Shown: one piece after another, positions 1 to 9,628 of the stretch
Position numbering within the stretch: the stretch's first letter is position 1
Layout: each line of letters begins with the position of its first letter
Assembly (NCBI RefSeq): GCF_024138395.1
Contig: NZ_JAMYDU010000026.1
Span: 1-64,000, forward strand
Length of the DNA stretch: 64,000 nucleotides
From: Pseudomonas mandelii
GTDB lineage: Bacteria; Pseudomonadota; Gammaproteobacteria; Pseudomonadales; Pseudomonadaceae
Reading direction: 5' to 3'
The notes under the pieces: generated by a model
What the model was told of the DNA's origin: nothing
What the model saw: only the letters and a program-made list of their open reading frames with translations
The model's database searches: none
Position numbers and translations under genes: made by a program

Positions 1-12
1 CCTGAAATACAA

Positions 13-39
13 AACGCCCGATGCGGTGCATCGGGCGTT
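13..39 (-). terminator. Candidate terminator hairpin of gdhB
   Basis: Perfect 12-bp inverted repeat (13-24 and 28-39) with a 3-nt loop, about 47 nt past the gdhB stop. On the minus strand the stem is followed by a moderately T-rich stretch, so it suits gdhB transcription. A classic long U-run is absent. Confidence 0.6.
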
Positions 40-85
40 AGGGTGAAACAGGTGTAAACCTATTTCAGGACTAGACAAACGCCTA

Positions 86-3000
86 TCAGGCAGCCGGTTC
101 CAGCTCGGTGCTGACCGCGGCAGTCGCAGTGGCAGGCACCACCGCTTGACCGCTCAACGCCAGGTCCAGCAGTTCGCGGTTGGCGACCGCGTACATGGCG
201 TAGTCAGTGCCGCTGGCGGCACGGATTTCCACCAGCATGGCGCGCCAGCGTTCGATCATGCCTTCGTGCTCTTCCATCCACAGCGCCAGGCGTGTTTCCA
301 CGTCCTGGGTGCCGTCGCCCTGTTGCAGGACGGAGATGGTGATCGCACGTTGTTGCCAATCGACGTCATCGCGGAACGCTTCACGGGCCAGGGCCTGCCA
401 GTTGTTTTCAACCGGCAGAGCGCTGATCTGTTGCAGGTACCAGGTGATGTCCAGCGCGCTGCCCACGGCGAAGTAAGCCTTCGCAACGTCCGCAGGGTTC
501 TGGCCGGTCACGTCGGAGGCCTCGATGATCGGCAACAGGGTGTACAGGTGCGAGGTGCCAGCCACCATGCGAGCAAGCAATTCCGGCACACCGGCTTCGA
601 CGTACGCCTCATAGCGAGCCTGCCAGTTCTCGTGGATCTCGCCACTCAGCAATTCGTCGAGCTTGAGACCCAACTCCTTCAGATGCGGACCGAAGTGTGC
701 GACGTCACGGGCAGCGTTCTGCTCGTTGCGACGGGCACGCAGGAACCAGCGCGTGGCGCGACGGCCCAGACGCATCAGCTCGTCCATCAGCTCCAGTTGT
801 ACGTCGGCCGATACCTGATAATCCAGGGCTTCGATCTGACGGAACCAATGCGGGAGATGGAAGATGTCGCGCACGATCACATAAGCACCGGCCACGTTCG
901 CCGGGCTCATACCGGTAGACTCTTTGAGTCGCTGAACGAAGGTGATGCCCATGTGGTTGACCAGATCGTTGGCGATCTGGGTGCTGACGATTTCACGCTT
1001 CAGACGGTGACGGCGCATGGCGGCGGAGAACTTGCTCACCAGCGACGGCGGGAAAGCGGTTTCCATGTCGCGGGTCAGGTAGTCGTCATCCGGCACCAAG
1101 GAGTTGAGCAGCGCTTCCTTGAGGTCGATCTTGCTGTAGGAGATCAGCACCGACAGCTCGGCACGGGTCAGGCCATGGCCTTCCGCGACACGCTCGTTGA
1201 TGGCCTCTTCGGACGGCAGGAACTCGATGGCGCGATCCAGCTTGCCGCGGCCTTCCAGATCGTTCATCAGACGCTTGTATTCAGCAATCCGCGGCAAGGC
1301 ACGGCGAGCCGCCAGGGACAGGGCCTGGGTCTGCTTGTAGTTGTTGCCGAGCACCAGGTTGCCGACTTCGTCGGTCATGCTCGCCAGCAACTGGTTGCGT
1401 TGCTTGTCGGTCATGTCACCTGCGTGTACCACTTCGTTGAGCAGGATCTTGATGTTCACTTCGTGGTCGGAGCAGTCCACACCACCGGCGTTGTCGATGA
1501 AGTCGGTGTTGGAGCCGCCGCCATTGAGGCCGAATTCGACACGACCCAACTGGGTCATACCGAGGTTACCGCCCTCGCCCACAACTTTGCAGCGCAGTTC
1601 GTTGCCGTTCACGCGCAATGCATCGTTGGCCTTGTCGCCGACATCGGCGTGGCTTTCGGTGCTGGCTTTCACGTACGTACCGATACCGCCGTTCCACAAC
1701 AGGTCTACCGGTGCCTTGAGCAAGGCATTCAGCAGTTCGGTCGGCGTCAGTTTGTCCGCTTGAATGTCGAAGCGCTCTTGCATCTGCGGGGAAATCGCGA
1801 TGCTTTTTGCGCTGCGCGAGAAGATCCCGCCGCCTTCGGACATGATGCTGGTGTCGTAGTCCGACCAGGCCGAACGCGGCAAGTCGAACAGACGCTGACG
1901 CTCGGCGAAGCTGTTGGCAGGCGCAGGATTCGGGTCGATGAAGATGTGCAGGTGGTTGAACGCTGCGACCAGTTGCAGCTTGTCGGACATCAACAAACCG
2001 TTACCGAACACGTCACCGGCCATGTCGCCGACGCCCACCACAGTGATGCTGTCTTCCTGAACATTGATGCCGCGCTCGCGGAAGTGGCGTTGTACGCCAA
2101 CCCACGCGCCCTTGGCGGTAATGCCCATTTTCTTGTGGTCGTAACCAGCCGAGCCGCCGGACGCAAAGGCGTCGCCGAGCCAGAAGCCGTAGTCGATGGC
2201 GATACCGTTGGCGATGTCGGAGAAGGTCGCAGTGCCCTTGTCCGCCGCCACTACCAGGTACGGGTCATCGTCGTCATGACGCACGACGTTGGCCGGCGGA
2301 ACCAGCACGCCGTCTTTCAGGTTGTCGGTGATGTCCAGCAGGCCCGAAATGAAGATGCGGTAGCAGGCGATGCCCTCGGCCGCGATCTCGTCACGGCTGC
2401 CGCCCAGTGGCAGGCGACGCGGCAGGAAGCCGCCCTTCGCACCCACCGGCACGATGACCGAGTTCTTCACTTGCTGGGCTTTTACCAGGCCCAGGACTTC
2501 GGTACGGAAGTCTTCTTCACGGTCGGACCAGCGCAGACCACCGCGAGCCACGTTGCCGAAGCGCAGGTGCACGCCTTCAACACGAGGCGAGTAAACGAAG
2601 ATTTCGAACTTCGGTACCGGCTTCGGCAGCTCTGGAATCTGGTGCGGGTTGAACTTGAAGCTGAAGTAGGACTTGTTATGACCGTGTGCATCGGTCTGGT
2701 AGAAGTTGGTCCGCAGGGTCGCTTTGATCAGGTCCAGGTAACGACGCAGGATGCGGTCTTCGTTCAGCACCTGAACATCGTCCAGTGCCGCCAGAATCGC
2801 GTGTTCCAGGCGTTGCTGCTTGTCTTCCAGATCATCGCTGGTCAGCTTGCGCGCTAGGTAGAAACGGGTTTTGAACAACCGGGTCAACTCGCGAGCGATG
2901 TCGGTGTGGTTGTTCAGGGTGCTGGCGATGTAGCCCAGGTCGAAGCCCAGACGGATCTGCTTCATGTAACGGGCGTAGGCACGCAGCAGCGCCACATCGC

Positions 3001-4993
3001 GCCATGGCAGGCCGGCGGTCAGCACCAGACGGTTGAACGCATCGTTCTCGGCATCGCCACGCACGATGTGGACGAACGCGTCCTGCAAGGTGTCGTTGAG
3101 TTGCTGAATGTCGAGTTCCAGGCCTTCGGCGGCGGTGAACGCGAAATCGTGAATCCAGAATTCGCGGCCATTGTTGTGACGCAGGCGATACGGGAATTCA
3201 CCCAGCACACGCAGGCCGAGGTTTTCCAGGATCGGCAACACGTCGGACAACGCCAGCGGCGTATCAGCGTGATACAGCTTGCAGTGCAACATGCGCTGAC
3301 CGGAGACCTGAGCCAGCGGCTGATAAAAGCTCATGACCAGCGGATTTTTTTCGCTCAGGCTCAGCAAGTGCTGCATGTCGACCACAGCCGAGTGGGCGGC
3401 GAAACGCTCGCGGTAACCGGCCGGGAAGCCTTTCGGGAAGTCGGCCAGCACATTGGTGCCCTGGGCTTCGCCGAAGCTTTCGACCACCAGGCTCGCGTAG
3501 TCGTCCTGCCAGCTGCGGCAGGCCTGCACCACTTCTTTTTCCAGCAGAACCGGATCGATGTCCAGACGGTTCTTCGGATCGACGCGCAGAATCAGCTGTA
3601 CACGGGCCAGCACGGACTCGGAGAAGAAGGTCCAGAACTCGCAGTCCGAGGCTTTCAGGCGGTCCATCAGCACTTGCTGGATCTTCTGGCGCACTTCGGT
3701 GGAGTAGATGTCGCGCGGCACATAGGCCAGGCAGTAGCAGAAGCGGCCGTACGGGTCTTTGCGCAGGAACACGCGGATCTTGTTGCGTTCCTGGATCTGC
3801 ACGATCGACATCACGGTGGTGAACAGCTCGTCCACCGGGGTCTGGAACAAGTCGTCGCGCGGCAACACTTCAAGCACCTGGGCCAATTCCTTGCCCAAGT
3901 GAGCCTTGGCCTGGAAGCCCGAACGCTGTTCGATGATCTCGACCTTGCGACGGATGTAAGGAATGACCCGCACGCTTTCGCCATACACCGAGGAGGTGTA
4001 CAGGCCCATGAAGCGGCATTCTTTAACGACTTTGCCATCGGCATCGATCTGACGGATCGACACGTAATCCGGGTAAGCCGGACGGTGTACGCGGCTTGGG
4101 TGTGCAGCCTTGGCGAACGACAGTGGCGTCGGTTCGCGCAGGTAATTGACGGCGTAATCTTCGATGCGCAAATCATCGACGGTCAGGCCGGCGCGCAGCA
4201 ATTTGGTCAGGCCGAGGAACGAGTTCTGGTCATATTCGATGTGACCGCCGTTCTGATCTTCGCCCACCACGAATTCTTCGTAGCCCAGGAAGGTGAAGTG
4301 GTTGCCCACCAGCCATTCCAGGAAGCTCTTGATTTCGGACTTTTCGTCGGCGTTGATGATGAATTGGCTGTTGTCGATGCCTTCGATCAGCTCCTGGACC
4401 TTGGCTTTCATCGGTTCGAAATCGGCGACCGCCACGCGGACTTCACCGAGAACCTGCTCCAGCTCTTTGCTCAGGACATTCAGTTCGGCCGTGTTGGCGC
4501 AACGGTCGATTTCCAGGTACATCAGCGATTCTTGCAGAATGCCTTCGCCCTGGGTGCCCTTCGGCAGGATTTCCAGCAGCTCGCCCTTGCTGCCGCGACG
4601 CACGCTCAGCACAGTGGTTTGCAGGGTATGAATGCTGTAGCCGCGGCGGTTCAGCTCGGTACGCACCGAGTCCACCAGAAACGGCAGATCGTGGTGCAGC
4701 ACTTCGACCGCGGTGTGGGTCGACTGCCAGCCGTGGCGTTCGTAATCGGGGTTGTAGACGCGCACTTGCGGATGCGCGTGATCGAAGCGCTCAAGCAGGC
4801 GCCACGCAGAAAGGGTGCAGCCGGCGAGGTCGGACAACCGACGCTGGGTCAGCTCGTCCAGGGAAATGATGCCGAAGAATTGTTCAGCGAACAGCGCCAC
4901 TTGTGGCAGTGCCTGTTCACTGATGTGCTGCGCCAGTGCCGCTTGCAGTTGGTGCTGGAAGTCGGCTTTGCTGGCTGCGGTGAAGAACGCCAT
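86..4993 (-). CDS. gdhB: NAD-dependent glutamate dehydrogenase, large GDH180 type
   Basis: Oxidatively deaminates glutamate to 2-oxoglutarate and ammonia with NAD+, in the cytoplasm; the catabolic GDH of pseudomonads. The protein is 1635 aa, the usual size for the 180-kDa class. An N-terminal half of regulatory (ACT-like) domains precedes the catalytic part. The dehydrogenase core shows VGAKGGFLPRR near residue 852, with the presumed catalytic lysine, and the nucleotide-binding stretch VVGVGDMAGDVFGNG near residue 985. The open frame runs 80 codons further upstream, but I chose the ATG at 4993 (MAFFTAASKADF) because it has GGAG just upstream and the extension is Ser/Cys/Arg-rich and unlike the family. 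Transcribed alone and ending in a hairpin. In P. aeruginosa the homologue is arginine-responsive (family knowledge, not visible here). Confidence 0.97.
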   Translation of the reverse strand: MAFFTAASKADFQHQLQAALAQHISEQALPQVALFAEQFFGIISLDELTQRRLSDLAGCTLSAWRLLERFDHAHPQVRVYNPDYERHGWQSTHTAVEVLHHDLPFLVDSVRTELNRRGYSIHTLQTTVLSVRRGSKGELLEILPKGTQGEGILQESLMYLEIDRCANTAELNVLSKELEQVLGEVRVAVADFEPMKAKVQELIEGIDNSQFIINADEKSEIKSFLEWLVGNHFTFLGYEEFVVGEDQNGGHIEYDQNSFLGLTKLLRAGLTVDDLRIEDYAVNYLREPTPLSFAKAAHPSRVHRPAYPDYVSIRQIDADGKVVKECRFMGLYTSSVYGESVRVIPYIRRKVEIIEQRSGFQAKAHLGKELAQVLEVLPRDDLFQTPVDELFTTVMSIVQIQERNKIRVFLRKDPYGRFCYCLAYVPRDIYSTEVRQKIQQVLMDRLKASDCEFWTFFSESVLARVQLILRVDPKNRLDIDPVLLEKEVVQACRSWQDDYASLVVESFGEAQGTNVLADFPKGFPAGYRERFAAHSAVVDMQHLLSLSEKNPLVMSFYQPLAQVSGQRMLHCKLYHADTPLALSDVLPILENLGLRVLGEFPYRLRHNNGREFWIHDFAFTAAEGLELDIQQLNDTLQDAFVHIVRGDAENDAFNRLVLTAGLPWRDVALLRAYARYMKQIRLGFDLGYIASTLNNHTDIARELTRLFKTRFYLARKLTSDDLEDKQQRLEHAILAALDDVQVLNEDRILRRYLDLIKATLRTNFYQTDAHGHNKSYFSFKFNPHQIPELPKPVPKFEIFVYSPRVEGVHLRFGNVARGGLRWSDREEDFRTEVLGLVKAQQVKNSVIVPVGAKGGFLPRRLPLGGSRDEIAAEGIACYRIFISGLLDITDNLKDGVLVPPANVVRHDDDDPYLVVAADKGTATFSDIANGIAIDYGFWLGDAFASGGSAGYDHKKMGITAKGAWVGVQRHFRERGINVQEDSITVVGVGDMAGDVFGNGLLMSDKLQLVAAFNHLHIFIDPNPAPANSFAERQRLFDLPRSAWSDYDTSIMSEGGGIFSRSAKSIAISPQMQERFDIQADKLTPTELLNALLKAPVDLLWNGGIGTYVKASTESHADVGDKANDALRVNGNELRCKVVGEGGNLGMTQLGRVEFGLNGGGSNTDFIDNAGGVDCSDHEVNIKILLNEVVHAGDMTDKQRNQLLASMTDEVGNLVLGNNYKQTQALSLAARRALPRIAEYKRLMNDLEGRGKLDRAIEFLPSEEAINERVAEGHGLTRAELSVLISYSKIDLKEALLNSLVPDDDYLTRDMETAFPPSLVSKFSAAMRRHRLKREIVSTQIANDLVNHMGITFVQRLKESTGMSPANVAGAYVIVRDIFHLPHWFRQIEALDYQVSADVQLELMDELMRLGRRATRWFLRARRNEQNAARDVAHFGPHLKELGLKLDELLSGEIHENWQARYEAYVEAGVPELLARMVAGTSHLYTLLPIIEASDVTGQNPADVAKAYFAVGSALDITWYLQQISALPVENNWQALAREAFRDDVDWQQRAITISVLQQGDGTQDVETRLALWMEEHEGMIERWRAMLVEIRAASGTDYAMYAVANRELLDLALSGQAVVPATATAAVSTELEPAA

Positions 4994-5518
4994 CTGTGGT
5001 ACTCCGCTTGGGCTTGTTATTGATGGAAGCGTCGCGTGCAAACCCCTTTCGGGGCAATCCGTCACCCTGTTCCTGATTCTCGGGCAGAGGAAACAGGACG
5101 ACAGGTGGGTGAAGCTGGACGAGACACTCAGGTCACATTCACCTTCCATTGAATGGGCATCTGCAAAAACGACTGCCGGGCTACCCTCTTTGAGTACATC
5201 GGAGCCATCGGCAATGCCTTTACGGGTGCTCATCCGTTGCGCAGCTTAACGAGTGCGGCAAGGGCCGTGCTTGCAGCGCTGCGACATATTCGGTCATCGG
5301 CACGCAGCTCGCGGCATGTGCCTCGAACAACACTAGCAGCCGCGCAGCAAAATGGGCGTTTTATGGCCGGTTTTACGGCACCCGCGTGCCAAAAATGACC
5401 AATGACACGGTGAATGTTCACGACACATCTTCTGACACTCAGCCGAGCAGAAATTCCCGAGGGCTGGCAGAATTGCCTTTTGTTACGTTCACCACGCTCG
5501 CCGAGCCAGGATTTTCCC
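4994..5518. other. Divergent intergenic region, gdhB / small ORF
   Basis: About 525 nt between the gdhB start and the 117-aa gene start. It must hold both promoters. I see no REP palindrome, RNA gene or convincing operator. Open frames running through it on both strands have poor composition and look like chance. A sigma-54-like box near 5465 was checked and rejected on spacing. Confidence 0.5.
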
Positions 5519-5872
5519 ATGCAAATGACAACTGATCTCTTGATCGTCAACCCGTGCGACGAAGAAGAAGACAACTTGGCCATGCTCTGCTGCACCAGCG
5601 CCGAGGGCGAAATGTTCCTGATGAGTCGCTTTCCGGACGAGGATGAGCTGGAGATCATCTTCCACGACAAGCCTTCGGCCCTCAACGGTGTGAAAGTCAC
5701 CCTCAGCCCTGATCGCCTGCTGATCGAAATCGCCGCCGCGGACATCGATGTGCTCGATGGCGAAGATTCGCTGGAAATCCTGCACAGCACCGATGCGCAG
5801 GATTTGGCGGAAGTGGAAGAGACCTTGCAGAACATTCTCAAGGGGACGGGTACCTATATAAGCCAGCTCTGA
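5519..5872 (+). CDS. Conserved-looking hypothetical acidic protein, 117 aa
   Basis: I do not recognise a family. The predicted product is small, soluble and strongly acidic (EEED near the N-terminus, DEDELE in the middle), with no signal peptide, membrane segment or cysteine motif beyond a CC pair near residue 23. I chose the ATG at 5519 (MQMTTDLLIVN) over the longer frame from 5414. A purine-rich CCAGGA lies about 10 nt upstream, and the extension reads like non-coding sequence. It stands alone, divergent from gdhB and about 280 nt before the MoxR operon, with a REP pair downstream. Its placement next to gdhB matches small unknown genes beside gdhB in other pseudomonads, as I recall. Function unknown. 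Confidence 0.75.
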   Translation: MQMTTDLLIVNPCDEEEDNLAMLCCTSAEGEMFLMSRFPDEDELEIIFHDKPSALNGVKVTLSPDRLLIEIAAADIDVLDGEDSLEILHSTDAQDLAEVEETLQNILKGTGTYISQL

Positions 5873-5900
5873 GCTTCAAGGTTTTTATCGCCTGAACCGG

Positions 5901-5979
5901 CGCCTTCGCGGGCAAGCCTCGCTCCTACAGTGTTGGGTCTGCACCGATCCCGTAGGAGCGAGGCTTGCCCGCGAAGGCG
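5901..5979. repeat. REP doublet (GTAGGAGCGAGGCTTGCCCGCG family)
   Basis: Two inverted 28-nt arms (5901-5928 and 5952-5979), each carrying the core GGCTTGCCCGCG that is typical of Pseudomonas repetitive extragenic palindromes. It separates the 117-aa gene from the MoxR operon. The same unit recurs at 13034, 18738 and, degraded, near 33303. Confidence 0.9.
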
Positions 5980-6155
5980 TCCGACAGAACAGCACCATTC
6001 TGCGCGCTCTACAAAATCCCAACAATTTGCCCATCAATTCCCGCACTTTGCACAAAATGCCGTTAGTCGCCGCCCCCCGCGATGGATTAAAGTAACGCCC
6101 CCAGCCCTGGCGTTATTCGAACGTCTTCGGTCACCCTTTCCAGGAACAGTCATCG

Positions 6156-7115
6156 ATGGAACATCGTGAAGCGCTGCTCGCGCTGCGAACCTTTCTTTCA
6201 ACGCAGATTCTCGGCCAGGAAAAACTCATCGAGCGCTTGCTCATCGCCTTGCTCGCCGACGGCCACATGCTGGTCGAGGGCGCCCCGGGGCTGGCCAAGA
6301 CCAAGGCCATCAAAGAGCTCGCCGAAGGCATCGAAGCACAGTTCCATCGCATCCAGTTCACCCCCGACCTGCTGCCGGCCGACATCACCGGCACGGAAAT
6401 CTATCGTCCGGAAACCGGCAGCTTCGTGTTCCAGCAAGGCCCGATCTTCCACAACCTGGTGCTGGCAGACGAAATCAACCGTGCCCCGGCCAAGGTCCAG
6501 TCGGCCCTGCTTGAAGCCATGGGCGAACGCCAGGTCAGCGTCGGGCGCAGCACTTACGACCTGTCGCCGCTGTTTCTGGTCATGGCCACGCAGAACCCCA
6601 TCGAGCAGGAAGGCACTTACCCGCTGCCCGAAGCCCAGCTCGACCGTTTCCTGATGCACGTGAAAATCGGCTTCCCTGACGCCGCAGTCGAACGGCGGAT
6701 TCTGCAACAGGCCCGCGGTGAAGCGCTGCACGGCGAAACCAAACCCGAACGCCGGGTCAGCCAGCAGGCAATCTTCGCCGCGCGCAAGGAAATCCTCGGG
6801 TTGTACATGGCCGACGCCGTGGAGGAATACCTGGTGCAACTGGTCATGGCGACGCGCATCCCGGCCAAGTTCGACCCGGAAATGGCCGAATGGATCGCCT
6901 ACGGCGCCAGCCCGCGGGGTTCCATCGCTCTCGACCGTTGCGCCCGGGCCCACGCCTGGCTGGCCGGTCGCGACTTCGTCAGCCCGGAAGACATTCAGGC
7001 GGTGCTGTTCGATGTGTTGCGCCACCGCATCATTCTTTCCTTTGAAGCCGAAGCCGCTGGCATCGACCAGGACCGGGTGGTCCAGCGGATTCTCGACGTC
7101 GTAGCCGTCGCTTGA
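6156..7115 (+). CDS. MoxR-family AAA+ ATPase
   Basis: Cytoplasmic AAA+ ATPase of the MoxR subfamily, thought to act as a chaperone that matures partner proteins or complexes, usually together with VWA-domain partners. At 319 aa it has normal family length. Walker A is GAPGLAKTK (residues 42-50); Walker B is LVLADEINRAP (about 104-114), with the MATQNPIEQEGTYPLPEAQLDRF-type sensor and pore region following. First gene of a run whose members overlap or nearly touch. The order MoxR, DUF58, DUF4381, VWA, VWA-TPR, BatD is a recognised arrangement in proteobacteria. The ATG at 6156 matches the usual N-terminus. The actual substrate is unknown. Confidence 0.95.
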   Translation: MEHREALLALRTFLSTQILGQEKLIERLLIALLADGHMLVEGAPGLAKTKAIKELAEGIEAQFHRIQFTPDLLPADITGTEIYRPETGSFVFQQGPIFHNLVLADEINRAPAKVQSALLEAMGERQVSVGRSTYDLSPLFLVMATQNPIEQEGTYPLPEAQLDRFLMHVKIGFPDAAVERRILQQARGEALHGETKPERRVSQQAIFAARKEILGLYMADAVEEYLVQLVMATRIPAKFDPEMAEWIAYGASPRGSIALDRCARAHAWLAGRDFVSPEDIQAVLFDVLRHRIILSFEAEAAGIDQDRVVQRILDVVAVA

Positions 7116-7120
7116 CCCCG

Positions 7121-8065
7121 ATGAACGCCCTCCTGCCGCCCGAGCCGGGCATCCGTGTCAGCCTCGCCGAGCTGATCGAGATGCGCCATCGCGTGCGTGA
7201 AGTGCAGCTGTTTTCCACGCCGAGCCAGCGCAGCCCGCTGATCGGCCTGCACCACTCCAAACTGCGCGGGCGCGGGGTGGATTTCGATCAGGTGCGGGTC
7301 TATCAGGCCGGTGATGACGTGCGCAGCATCGACTGGCGCGTCACCGCCCGCACCCAGGAGCCTCACACCAAGCTGTTCCACGAAGAACGCGAGCGGCCGA
7401 TTTTCATCATGGTCGAACAGAGCCGCCGGCTGTTTTTCGGCTCGGGGCTGATGTTCAAATCGGTGCTTGCTGCCCAAGCGGCGAGCCTGATTGGCTGGGC
7501 CGCCCTGGGCCATAACGACCGGGTCGGCGGGCTGGTGTTCGGCGATGACGAGCACTACGAGATCAAGCCGCGACGCAGCAAACAGAGCCTGCTGCAATTG
7601 CTTAACCGACTGGTGCGGGTCAATCAGTCGCTGCACACCGAACGCGAGCCGGACCGCGACGCCTTCGGCATTGCCCTGCGGCGCGCCCGGGAAGTATTGC
7701 GCCCCGGCAGCCTGGTGATCGTGATCTGCGACGAACGCGCCTTGTCCGACGGTGCCGAGCAGCAATTGAGCCTGTTGTCACGCCATTGCGACCTGTTGCT
7801 GCTGCCCGTGTCCGATCCGCTGGATCACGCCCTGCCCGCTGCCGGGCTTTTACGCTTCGCGGAACGGGGGGCGCAACTGGAACTCGACACGTTGAATTTC
7901 GACTTGCGCCAGGCCTATCGCGCACAAGCGGAAGCGCGCATCGCCCGCTGGGAACTGCTGGCGCAGAAGTTGCGGGTATTGTTGATGCCTTTGAGCACCC
8001 AAAGCGAAATGGTCGAGCAACTGCGCGAATACCTGAACCCGCAGCGTCCGGGGAAAAGCCGATGA
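7121..8065 (+). CDS. DUF58 domain-containing protein
   Basis: DUF58 proteins have a VWA-like fold and almost always sit beside MoxR ATPases; they are presumed clients or adaptors. The diagnostic DUF58 block VYQAGDDVRSIDWRVTART lies near residues 60-80. About 314 aa from the ATG at 7121, 5 nt after the moxR stop. A TTG at 7112 would add three residues and overlap moxR; neither start has a strong ribosome-binding site, so the N-terminus is uncertain by three codons. It overlaps the next gene by ATGA at 8062. No N-terminal membrane segment is visible, so it is probably cytoplasmic or peripheral. Confidence 0.93.
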   Translation: MNALLPPEPGIRVSLAELIEMRHRVREVQLFSTPSQRSPLIGLHHSKLRGRGVDFDQVRVYQAGDDVRSIDWRVTARTQEPHTKLFHEERERPIFIMVEQSRRLFFGSGLMFKSVLAAQAASLIGWAALGHNDRVGGLVFGDDEHYEIKPRRSKQSLLQLLNRLVRVNQSLHTEREPDRDAFGIALRRAREVLRPGSLVIVICDERALSDGAEQQLSLLSRHCDLLLLPVSDPLDHALPAAGLLRFAERGAQLELDTLNFDLRQAYRAQAEARIARWELLAQKLRVLLMPLSTQSEMVEQLREYLNPQRPGKSR

Positions 8066-8556
8066 GCAGCCTCGATCAACTGCAACCGCTGATTTCCCCG
8101 CCACCGATCGGCTTCTGGCCGCCGGCGCCGGGCTGGTGGCTGCTGCTGTTATTGCTACCATTGATCGGTTTTGGCCTGTGGCAATTGCGCCGTTTCATTC
8201 CGGACAAGCGCCCTGTCGTCCGCGCCGAACAACCGCTGGACCCGGTGCGTCTTGCGGCCCTGGCCGAACTCGCCCTGATGCCTAAACCCTACGACGGCGC
8301 TCCGGCCGGTGCATGGCTGCAGCAACTCAATGGCTTGCTCAAACGCCTGTGCCGCAACCATTACCCCTACAGCCAGAGTCACACCCTTAATGGGCGCAAA
8401 TGGCTGGCGTTCCTCGATAACCGCTGCCCGGCCGCCGGCCTTACGCGCTGGATGGTACTGGTGGAAGGCGCCTACAAACCCGAATGCAAACTCGACGACA
8501 AGGCCATCGCTGGCCTGACTCAAGCCGTCGACACCTGGATTCGCAAACATGTTTGA
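8062..8556 (+). CDS. DUF4381 domain-containing membrane protein
   Basis: 164-aa protein with a single membrane segment near residues 20-42 (WWLLLLLLPLIGFGLWQL) and a soluble tail rich in Leu and charged residues. This matches the DUF4381 component typical of MoxR/Bat operons. The open frame runs 276 nt upstream inside the DUF58 gene, but the ATG at 8062 overlapping the DUF58 stop (ATGA) is the natural, translationally coupled start. It overlaps the VWA gene by 8 nt. It probably anchors or links the cytoplasmic ATPase/DUF58 part to the membrane VWA proteins; this role is inferred. Confidence 0.9.
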   Translation: MSSLDQLQPLISPPPIGFWPPAPGWWLLLLLLPLIGFGLWQLRRFIPDKRPVVRAEQPLDPVRLAALAELALMPKPYDGAPAGAWLQQLNGLLKRLCRNHYPYSQSHTLNGRKWLAFLDNRCPAAGLTRWMVLVEGAYKPECKLDDKAIAGLTQAVDTWIRKHV

Positions 8557-9628
8557 GTTCGCCTGGCCGTGGATCTTCGTCCTGCTGCCACTGCCCTGGC
8601 TGATGCGGGTGCTGCTGCCGGTGGCCGACAGTGGCGAACCGGCGCTCAAGGTCAGTTTCCTCAGCGACCTCGAAGGCCTCGCTCGCCGCCGCGCCCGGGC
8701 GAATCTGCCGGCGTGGCGCCAGCAAGCCCCATTCATTCTGCTGTGGCTGTTATTGCTGATCGCCGCGGCGCGCCCGCAATGGCTCGGCGAACCCCTGCCG
8801 ATTGCCGCCAGTGGTCGCGATCTGCTGGTGGCGGTCGACGTGTCCGGCTCGATGGATTTCCCCGACATGCAGTGGCAAGGCGAAGACGTCAGCCGACTGT
8901 CGCTGGTGCAGCATTTGCTCGGTGATTTTCTCGAAAGTCGCGACGGCGACCGGGTCGGGTTGATCCTGTTCGGCAGCAAGGCCTATCTGCAAGCGCCACT
9001 GACCTTCGACCGGCACACCGTGCGCGTATGGCTCGACGAAGCGCGGATCGGCATCGCCGGCAAGAACACCGCGATTGGTGACGCCATCGGCCTGGGCCTC
9101 AAACGCCTGCGCCAACGCCCGGCACAAAGCCGCGTGCTGATTCTGGTCACCGACGGCGCCAACAATGGCGGTGAGATCGACCCGCTGACCGCCGCGCGAC
9201 TGGCGGCCAGCGAAGGCGTGAAAATCTACCCGATTGGTATCGGCGCCGATCCGGAACAAGGCGGCACCTTGGGATTCCTGGGCATCAACCCGAGCCTGGA
9301 CCTCGACGAACCGGCCTTGAAAGCCATCGCCCAAGCTACCGGCGGCCAGTACTTCCGCGCCCACAACAGCGAGGAATTACAGGCGATCAAACGCACCCTC
9401 GACCAACTGGAACCCGTGACTCAACAACCCACCCAAGCCCGCCCGGCCCAAGCGTTGTATCACTGGCCTCTGGCGATGGCGCTGCTGTTGAGCATGCTGC
9501 TGGTGATCCGCGAGCGCTGGCCGGACAACCCGTTGCAACGGCTGTTTACCAAGAAGCTGTTTTTGCAAACGCAACTGCCCGACTGGCGTCAACGGCTTAA
9601 ACGCCTGCGTCTGCGGAGGCGCCGATGA
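8549..9628 (+). CDS. VWA-domain membrane protein, BatA-like
   Basis: 359 aa. An N-terminal membrane hairpin (about 5-25 and 65-80) flanks a short basic stretch, followed by a von Willebrand A domain with an intact metal-binding MIDAS start, VAVDVSGSMDF near residues 91-101, and a TDGANNGG loop near 199. A C-terminal membrane segment (about 305-322) and a basic tail follow. This is the BatA architecture from Bacteroides aerotolerance operons. VWA domains bind protein partners through the metal, so it likely presents a partner-binding face to the periplasm. Its stop overlaps the next start by ATGA. Confidence 0.93.
   Translation: MFEFAWPWIFVLLPLPWLMRVLLPVADSGEPALKVSFLSDLEGLARRRARANLPAWRQQAPFILLWLLLLIAAARPQWLGEPLPIAASGRDLLVAVDVSGSMDFPDMQWQGEDVSRLSLVQHLLGDFLESRDGDRVGLILFGSKAYLQAPLTFDRHTVRVWLDEARIGIAGKNTAIGDAIGLGLKRLRQRPAQSRVLILVTDGANNGGEIDPLTAARLAASEGVKIYPIGIGADPEQGGTLGFLGINPSLDLDEPALKAIAQATGGQYFRAHNSEELQAIKRTLDQLEPVTQQPTQARPAQALYHWPLAMALLLSMLLVIRERWPDNPLQRLFTKKLFLQTQLPDWRQRLKRLRLRRRR

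Noticed and set aside
146..5023. Very long plus-strand frames (903 aa and 705 aa) opposite gdhB
   Set aside because: They are antisense shadows of the high-GC gdhB gene, with His/Gln/Val-rich, domain-free sequence and no family resemblance.
5459..5485. Possible sigma-54 promoter (TGGCAG...TTGCC) before the 117-aa gene
   Set aside because: The GG-to-GC spacing is three bases too short for a -24/-12 site.
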